9,865 nucleotides of DNA from Lachnospiraceae bacterium. Its GTDB lineage: Bacteria; Bacillota; Clostridia; Lachnospirales; Lachnospiraceae. The position numbers and the translations under genes are program-made. Every line of letters starts with the position of its first letter. The first letter of the stretch is position 1. The notes under the pieces were generated by a model. The model searched no databases and was not told the DNA's origin. It saw nothing but the letters and a program-made list of their open reading frames with translations. Below are positions 6,197-9,865 of this stretch, piece after piece. The stretch spans positions 1 to 9,865 of the forward strand of contig JAJPYH010000099.1 in assembly GCA_021205045.1 (NCBI GenBank), in the 5' to 3' direction.

Positions 6197-7330
6197 TCAA
6201 CTGATTGATGCCGCTTCCCTGATCCATTTTTTGACCTGACGGATATCTACCTCCAGGATATCCGCGATTTCTTCAAAATCATCGCCTCTGTTATGAAGCT
6301 TGATAGCCGTGCGTTCAGATTGATATATTGCGCCGCGTTTCTCACCACGTTTCTCGCCACGCCTTTCGCCCTCATGATAAATTCTGCTGGCCTCTGTCTC
6401 AATAATTCTTCCTGCCATAGTCTCTCCAACTCCTTCCCTGATTCTGTCATATTTTGCCGCGATGCTTTTCAGTACCTTTCCGGACATGTCAACGATCATT
6501 CGATGCTGATATTCCGTGATCTGTCCGGCTTCCTTCAAATGCCGCAGCCTGTTCGTGATGTCAATATATTCTGTCTTCAGTTCCTCAAGCTTTTCTTCAT
6601 TCGTATTGTATTCCGGAAAGCCCTTTTCATGTGAAAAAATGTAAAAGGGTATCAGCATGAAAAGCTTTCTCTCAAAGATTTCATCAATCGTATATTGCTG
6701 TGTCTTCAGCACCTGCACATCAAAGCTGGCGGAGCCTCCCGGCGTGTCGATCCTGATCTGCATCCGCTCCGGGGTGTTCCGGGTGCTTCGCAAAAACAGG
6801 ATGCCGCAGTCCGGGATGGTGACATGCAGCGTGTTGCCTGTGATTTCTCCGTTGTCCAGGGCAATCTGGGTGGAGTACTCAAAGATCCTGACCAGCATGC
6901 TGCTGTCCGAGGTGCTCTGTATTTCCAGCAGGAAATGCCTTGGCACTGTGCCGGTTACGGTAAAGCAGGAGTCAGTGATGCGCTTTTCCACCTCTCCGCC
7001 CTGCCGGTTGAGAAAATGCAGGTCGGGGTAGAGTTCGACCGTTTCCTTTCCGGTATAATCCGTCCCAAACATCTCATTGACGATGGGGAGGATCAGTGGG
7101 GTGCAGTCGTTTAAAAGGGTGCGGAACACATCGTCATATGGTGTGCCCCGGCTTTTCCTCCCGGAGCCCGTGGATGCTCTGCTGCGTTTTCTCTTTCCTG
7201 GTGCGGTGCCTTGGGCCTTTTCTTCAGGTAAATTCGATGTCAGGTTTTTCTCAGGTAAATCAGATGCTACGTTTGTCTTTGGGAATTTCGTTTGCGGTTT
7301 TGTCTTCTGTGGAAGTTTTTGTCGCTTCAT
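6197..7330 (-). CDS. Rpn-family recombination-promoting nuclease / PD-(D/E)XK 'transposase'
   Basis: 377 aa. After a Lys/Pro-rich, low-complexity N-terminus (1-62) comes the family's typical entry YDDVFRTLL (65-73). The nuclease core follows, with D120 in RITDSCF and E136-x-Q138 in LLEIQST, a Q variant of the D/ExK signature seen in this family. Residues 213-233 (TIDEIFERKLFMLIPFY) are also typical. The C-terminus has a charged GEKRGEKRG repeat (325-333), then a helix-turn-helix-like end (EEIADILEVDIRQVKKWI). Related Rpn proteins stimulate RecA-independent recombination in E. coli and cleave DNA; many copies are scattered in Clostridia. GGAAGGAG eight bases upstream supports the start. It is transcribed alone from its own promoter. 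The extended N-terminus, with two similar units (ASDLPEKN and TSNLPEEK), is unusual. The family is secure; the role here is unknown. Confidence 0.9.
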   Translation of the reverse strand: MKRQKLPQKTKPQTKFPKTNVASDLPEKNLTSNLPEEKAQGTAPGKRKRSRASTGSGRKSRGTPYDDVFRTLLNDCTPLILPIVNEMFGTDYTGKETVELYPDLHFLNRQGGEVEKRITDSCFTVTGTVPRHFLLEIQSTSDSSMLVRIFEYSTQIALDNGEITGNTLHVTIPDCGILFLRSTRNTPERMQIRIDTPGGSASFDVQVLKTQQYTIDEIFERKLFMLIPFYIFSHEKGFPEYNTNEEKLEELKTEYIDITNRLRHLKEAGQITEYQHRMIVDMSGKVLKSIAAKYDRIREGVGETMAGRIIETEASRIYHEGERRGEKRGEKRGAIYQSERTAIKLHNRGDDFEEIADILEVDIRQVKKWIREAASIS

Positions 7331-7359
7331 CCGCTCTCCTTCCCAATGTCCATGAGCGG
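7331..7359 (-). promoter_or_regulatory. Possible RBS-sequestering hairpin before the Rpn gene
   Basis: On the mRNA strand CCGCTC (7359-7354) can pair with GAGCGG (7336-7331), which directly precedes the start codon. The ribosome binding site GGAAGGAG lies in the loop next to the stem. This could limit translation. It is seen in sequence only, and six base pairs is modest. Confidence 0.35.
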
Positions 7360-7413
7360 AAGAGCAATCTGATCTTGCAAGTAATCAGAAACAATTTACA
7401 TGGGTTTAAAGTC

Positions 7414-7442
7414 AGAATACCACAGATCCGATTATCTTTCAA
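7414..7442 (-). promoter_or_regulatory. Promoter of the Rpn-type nuclease gene
   Basis: Reading the minus strand, TTGAAA (7442-7437) is followed after 17 bp by TATTCT (7419-7414), with TG one base ahead of the -10 box (extended -10). The predicted leader is about 75 nt. Confidence 0.6.
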
Positions 7443-7822
7443 CGCTCAAACAGACATTTTTCGATATTTTGGGACAAATAATTTGCCCCTACCTTTAATA
7501 GGCGTGGGGAAGCGGATTTGTCACAGATTGAATTTATGAATTTTTTCTAAACAGTGATATGAGGGGTTTGGCGCAGCCGCCTGTTTGATCATCAGATTCA
7601 TTCGCTCTTTTTCTCATAAATATATTTCGTGAATAGTAACATTTGGTGCAGAAAAATAAAGAAAAGGTCTTGACTGTAAACCCACTTGATACCTTAATAT
7701 ACAGGTAGAAAGATGATGCAGCATCTGAGGAATGAAAGAGTTTTCCAGGGAAAGTATTTTCTGGCAAAATACAGGAGCTGTGAAAAAGCTTCTATAGCAC
7801 AGATTTGTAAAACGCTGTAGAT
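7443..7822. other. Divergent intergenic spacer, no clear gene
   Basis: A 380-bp stretch between the Rpn promoter and the MerR operator repeats. It contains TTGACT (7670-7675) and TAATAT (7695-7700) with a 19-bp spacer, a spacing characteristic of MerR-controlled promoters, although I see no convincing dyad between the boxes. A 35-codon frame (7713-7820) lies downstream of it with only a weak ribosome binding site. If real it would be a leader peptide, but I do not call it a gene. Confidence 0.35.
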
Positions 7823-7862
7823 TGTGCGCGATATCGAAAGTAGACTGTACACGATATCGAAA
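7823..7862. promoter_or_regulatory. Pair of operator-like direct repeats before the MerR gene
   Basis: TGTGCGCGATATCGAAA (7823-7839) and TGTACACGATATCGAAA (7846-7862) agree at 15 of 17 positions with a 23-bp period. Each contains the 8-bp palindrome CGATATCG. They end two bases before the ribosome binding site at 7865-7875, so a protein bound there could block transcription or translation initiation. Autoregulation by the downstream MerR-type protein is the simplest guess. Confidence 0.6.
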
Positions 7863-7879
7863 TGAGAGGAGGGGGCGGC

Positions 7880-9529
7880 ATGACGATCAAGGAAATCGAG
7901 ATGCGGTCAGGAATGACAAGGGCGAATATCCGTTTTTATGAGGCGGAGGGACTGTTGCATCCGGCCCGCGGGGAAAACGGCTATCGGGATTATTCGGAGG
8001 AGGACCTGGAGATTTTGATGCGAATTCGGCTGTTCCGGACGCTTCAGTTTTCTCTGGCGGAGATCAAGGAGCTGCAAAGCGGAAGCATATCGTTAAGCCT
8101 GACGCTGGAAAAGCATTTACAGGACCTGGCGCGGGAGCATCAGGAGCTTGACAGAGCGGGGGAAACCTGCCGGGCCATGAGAGAGGAGGGGGCGGAGTAT
8201 GACACCCTCGATGCTCAGCGGTATCTGGATGTGTATGAGCGGGTGGTGCGGCTGCCCGGGGATGAGGGTGAAGGGACAGGGATCTGCACAGCTGACGGTG
8301 GGGCAGGAAGTTCCCCCTGGGAGAGAGGGGAAGGAACAGGGGCTTCCACAGCTGACAGCAGGACTTTATCTTCAGAGGCTTTACGGCAGGAGGACAGGAT
8401 TTCCGACTATGCCAAAACTCTGGAGCAGCCGGCCTGGATGCGGGAGGACACGGTAGAGCCGGTGCGGGCTCCCTGGCGGCGGTATTTTGCCCGCGCGCTG
8501 GATTTATCCATCTATGAGCTGTGCCTGAACGCGGTTCTGATGCTGGGTTTCCGCATCAACCCGGACAGCATCAATCCCGGTGTGCAGAACGGAAACTTCA
8601 CCATCAGCGTCGTATGGGTTTCGGTTCTGGCGCTCGTTGTCATGCTGTTTGCGGAACCGCTGCTGTTATCTGTTTTTGGCACCACGCCGGGGAAATGGAT
8701 GATGGGATTTCGGGTCACGGACAATGCGGGGTATCGGCTGTCTTATCGCGCCGCGTTTCTCCGCACCTGGAGGGTGCTCTGGCGCGGAAAAGGATTTGAC
8801 ATCCCGATTTATGGTCTTGTTCGGTTGTGGAAAAGCTATCGGGACTGTCGGGACGGTGAAACGCTGGACTGGGAATACGATACGGAGCTGACACAGAAGG
8901 ATGAAGGCGTCTGGCGGGTAGTGGTGCTGGTGTGTGCGTTTCTGCTGGTGCCGATGCTTGACAACCTTGTAAGCATGGAAGCAACCATGCCCCGTTATCG
9001 CAGGGATCTGACGGCGGAGGAATTTTACAGTAATTTCTATCAGCTGGCTTCCTGGTATGGACTGCTGGATTCCAGTTATATGCTGGGCGATGACGGCAGG
9101 TGGTATGATTCCGCGGACAGCCTGGTTCTGACAGAAGTGGACAGTGTTACTGTGCGTCTGGGCGGCGCTCCCTCCTTTCTGGATTTTGAGCTGACACAGC
9201 AGGACGGCGTCGTCACCGGCGTGAGCTTTCATTATGAAACCACGGACAGTATGCTGTTTATTCCCAGCTACCAGGATCAGATGGTGTTGACGACTACAGC
9301 CTTTGCCTGCGCGCAGAAGGGCTTTGGCATTTTTTCCACTGCCAGGAAGCAGATTCTGAGTGTTGTCAATGCTTATCCCGGGGAGAGCTATACATGTACC
9401 TGCAATGGCATCACCATTGACTGTCAGGTGGAATACGATGGCTATATGATGCTTCCTTATGACGATATTCTGGTGCCGTCAGATGAGGTCAGCTATTCCC
9501 TTACCTTCAGCATCACAAAGGATGAGTGA
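7880..9529 (+). CDS. Membrane-tethered MerR-type regulator fused to an RDD domain
   Basis: 549 aa from ATG 7880, preferred over ATG 7862 because AGGAGGGGG lies between them. Residues 1-68 are a MerR winged helix-turn-helix (MTIKEIEMRSGMTRANIRFY, then GLLHP...NGYRDYSEEDL). A probable coiled-coil dimer helix spans 74-105. A linker (128-180) contains a 20-residue tandem duplication. Residues 196-340 are an RDD-type membrane domain, with RRYFARALDL and the typical GTTPGKWMMGFRVTD, and hydrophobic helices near 209-225 and 240-265. A third helix (346-361) is followed by about 185 residues of unrecognised C-terminal domain containing the cysteines of YTCTCNGITIDC. With the DNA-binding part in the cytoplasm and three helices, the C-terminal domain should be outside the cell, which would make this a one-component transmembrane sensor-regulator. 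Topology and signal are inferred. It is monocistronic, with a terminator after it. No partner or target gene is evident beyond its own promoter region. Confidence 0.85.
   Translation: MTIKEIEMRSGMTRANIRFYEAEGLLHPARGENGYRDYSEEDLEILMRIRLFRTLQFSLAEIKELQSGSISLSLTLEKHLQDLAREHQELDRAGETCRAMREEGAEYDTLDAQRYLDVYERVVRLPGDEGEGTGICTADGGAGSSPWERGEGTGASTADSRTLSSEALRQEDRISDYAKTLEQPAWMREDTVEPVRAPWRRYFARALDLSIYELCLNAVLMLGFRINPDSINPGVQNGNFTISVVWVSVLALVVMLFAEPLLLSVFGTTPGKWMMGFRVTDNAGYRLSYRAAFLRTWRVLWRGKGFDIPIYGLVRLWKSYRDCRDGETLDWEYDTELTQKDEGVWRVVVLVCAFLLVPMLDNLVSMEATMPRYRRDLTAEEFYSNFYQLASWYGLLDSSYMLGDDGRWYDSADSLVLTEVDSVTVRLGGAPSFLDFELTQQDGVVTGVSFHYETTDSMLFIPSYQDQMVLTTTAFACAQKGFGIFSTARKQILSVVNAYPGESYTCTCNGITIDCQVEYDGYMMLPYDDILVPSDEVSYSLTFSITKDE
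8261..8380 (+). repeat. 60-bp tandem duplication within the MerR-RDD linker
   Basis: Two in-frame 60-bp units, 8261-8320 and 8321-8380. Their starts are clearly alike (DEGEGTGICTADG against ERGEGTGASTADS) and their ends have diverged. The unit falls in the flexible linker between the DNA-binding and membrane parts, so copy number could change linker length without breaking the frame. Confidence 0.7.
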
Positions 9530-9612
9530 AGCCTGCAGTTTTCAGGAGAAATGTTGCTGAAATATTTGGGGCGATGTATCGTCTACAACAGATAGGTTTT
9601 TATGTTATGCTG

Positions 9613-9660
9613 ATCAGGTGGACAGACCTTAAAAAAGAGGTATGTCCACCTGATTTTTTT
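9613..9660 (+). terminator. Intrinsic terminator after the MerR-RDD gene
   Basis: ATCAGGTGGACA (9613-9624) pairs with TGTCCACCTGAT (9643-9654); after one mismatch four more pairs follow (ACCT with AGGT). An A-rich loop and a run of T at 9655-9660 complete a strong rho-independent terminator. Confidence 0.92.
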
Positions 9661-9672
9661 GAAGGAAATCAG

Positions 9673-9709
9673 TTGACTTCACAACTTATGTGTTGTAATC
9701 TAAGGGAGG
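9673..9709 (+). promoter_or_regulatory. Promoter and operator-like dyad of the toxin gene
   Basis: TTGACT (9673-9678) is followed by TGTAAT (9694-9699, 15-bp spacer) or TAATCT (9696-9701, 17-bp spacer). The inverted repeat ACAAC (9681-9685) / GTTGT (9692-9696) lies between the boxes, as expected for an autoregulated toxin-antitoxin operon. The ribosome binding site AGGGAGG (9703-9709) sits five bases before the ATG. Confidence 0.5.
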
Positions 9710-9714
9710 CGAGG

Positions 9715-9822
9715 ATGAGAAGAACATTTATAGAAGTGCCGTCATTCACAGAAAAATGGATGGCAGCAAGTTTTTCTGACGAGCATCTGCGAGCGTTGGA
9801 AAACTTATTATTAAGGTGTTAG
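9715..9822 (+). pseudogene. RelE/HigB-like toxin gene, truncated by the terminal repeat
   Basis: 35 codons from ATG 9715, with a good ribosome binding site. MRRTFIEVPSFTEKW, then SDEHLRALENLLL, matches the N-terminus of RelE-superfamily toxins of the DUF1044/RelE (PF06296) type, mRNA interferases of about 105-115 aa usually followed by an HTH antitoxin gene. Family similarity ends at LLL (9811-9813); the next codons are the first bases of the 51-bp repeat, which supply a stop at 9820-9822. The catalytic C-terminal part is absent, so no active toxin would be made from this copy. The rest of the gene and the antitoxin, if they survive, would lie beyond an inserted element outside the window. 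An open frame beginning upstream at 9526 is an artefact of read-through and lacks a start signal. Confidence 0.75.
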
Positions 9823-9865
9823 TCAGTAATTGGGTCGTTAAGCCTTTAAGTCCGTTTTTTGGGAC
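9815..9865. repeat. Right copy of the 51-bp terminal inverted repeat (probable IS end)
   Basis: Exact reverse complement of 2-52. It begins GGTGTTAGTCAGTAATTGGG and runs to the window edge, so its true length may be greater. It starts where the toxin coding similarity ends, which marks 9815 as the likely outer end of an insertion sequence extending rightwards. No transposase gene for it is inside the window. Confidence 0.85.

Noticed and set aside
7534..7617. 27-codon minus-strand frame ending CAKPLISLFRKNS, considered as a small peptide gene
   Set aside because: No ribosome binding site precedes its ATG and no maturation or export genes are adjacent.
7713..7820. 35-codon plus-strand frame downstream of the 19-bp-spacer promoter
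   Set aside because: Weak ribosome binding site and no recognisable features; mentioned only as a possible leader.
8666..9232. 188-codon minus-strand frame inside the MerR-RDD gene
   Set aside because: His/Pro/Arg-rich shadow composition opposite a gene with clear domains.
1..9865. Circular plasmid or phage genome inferred from matching ends
   Set aside because: The end repeats are inverted, not direct, and there are no replication, partition or phage structural genes.

Overview
The window looks like an accessory stretch of a gut-type Clostridia chromosome, most likely Lachnospiraceae. This is inferred from protein families, not from a marker gene: a LytTR response regulator with a GHKL kinase, an InlB-B-repeat surface protein with a Gram-positive anchor, a PD-(D/E)XK 'transposase', a DUF4143 ATPase, and strong AGGAGG-type ribosome binding sites. 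No rRNA, tRNA, CRISPR array or plasmid replication gene is visible.

Layout: The two ends carry the same 51-bp sequence in inverted orientation (2-52 and 9815-9865). The right copy interrupts a RelE-like toxin gene, so both ends probably run into copies of one insertion sequence lying mostly outside the window. Positions 53-640 have no convincing gene but hold several short dyads. Three 23-bp tandem repeats (649-717) abut a promoter and a DUF4143-type AAA ATPase (798-2072). A signalling operon follows: LytTR response regulator (2169-2939), GHKL histidine kinase (2961-4259), a direct-repeat operator typical of LytTR regulators (4305-4334), and an ABC exporter gene cut off where its ATPase domain should begin (4399-5457). 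At that point the sequence switches to the 3' end of a cell-wall-anchored surface protein (5457-5822), which ends in a strong terminator. A frameshifted fragment of a small membrane protein and a second hairpin come next. On the minus strand is an Rpn-family nuclease (6197-7330). A 550-bp divergent spacer leads to a membrane-tethered MerR regulator fused to an RDD domain (7880-9529), preceded by 23-bp-spaced operator-like repeats. The window closes with a terminator, a promoter and the truncated toxin gene.

Functionally, the kinase and response regulator probably control the adjacent exporter; two 9-bp repeats with a 12-bp gap sit just upstream of it, and an 11-mer from that region also occurs upstream of the regulator gene. 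The exporter is now broken, so the circuit may be orphaned. The other genes are independent units. The abundance of fragments (exporter, surface protein, small membrane protein, toxin) and of mobile-element-linked families points to a decaying, rearranging region. The most novel-looking items are the MerR-RDD transmembrane regulator with its repeats and the DUF4143 ATPase with its triple repeat; the firmest structural observation is the terminal inverted repeat.
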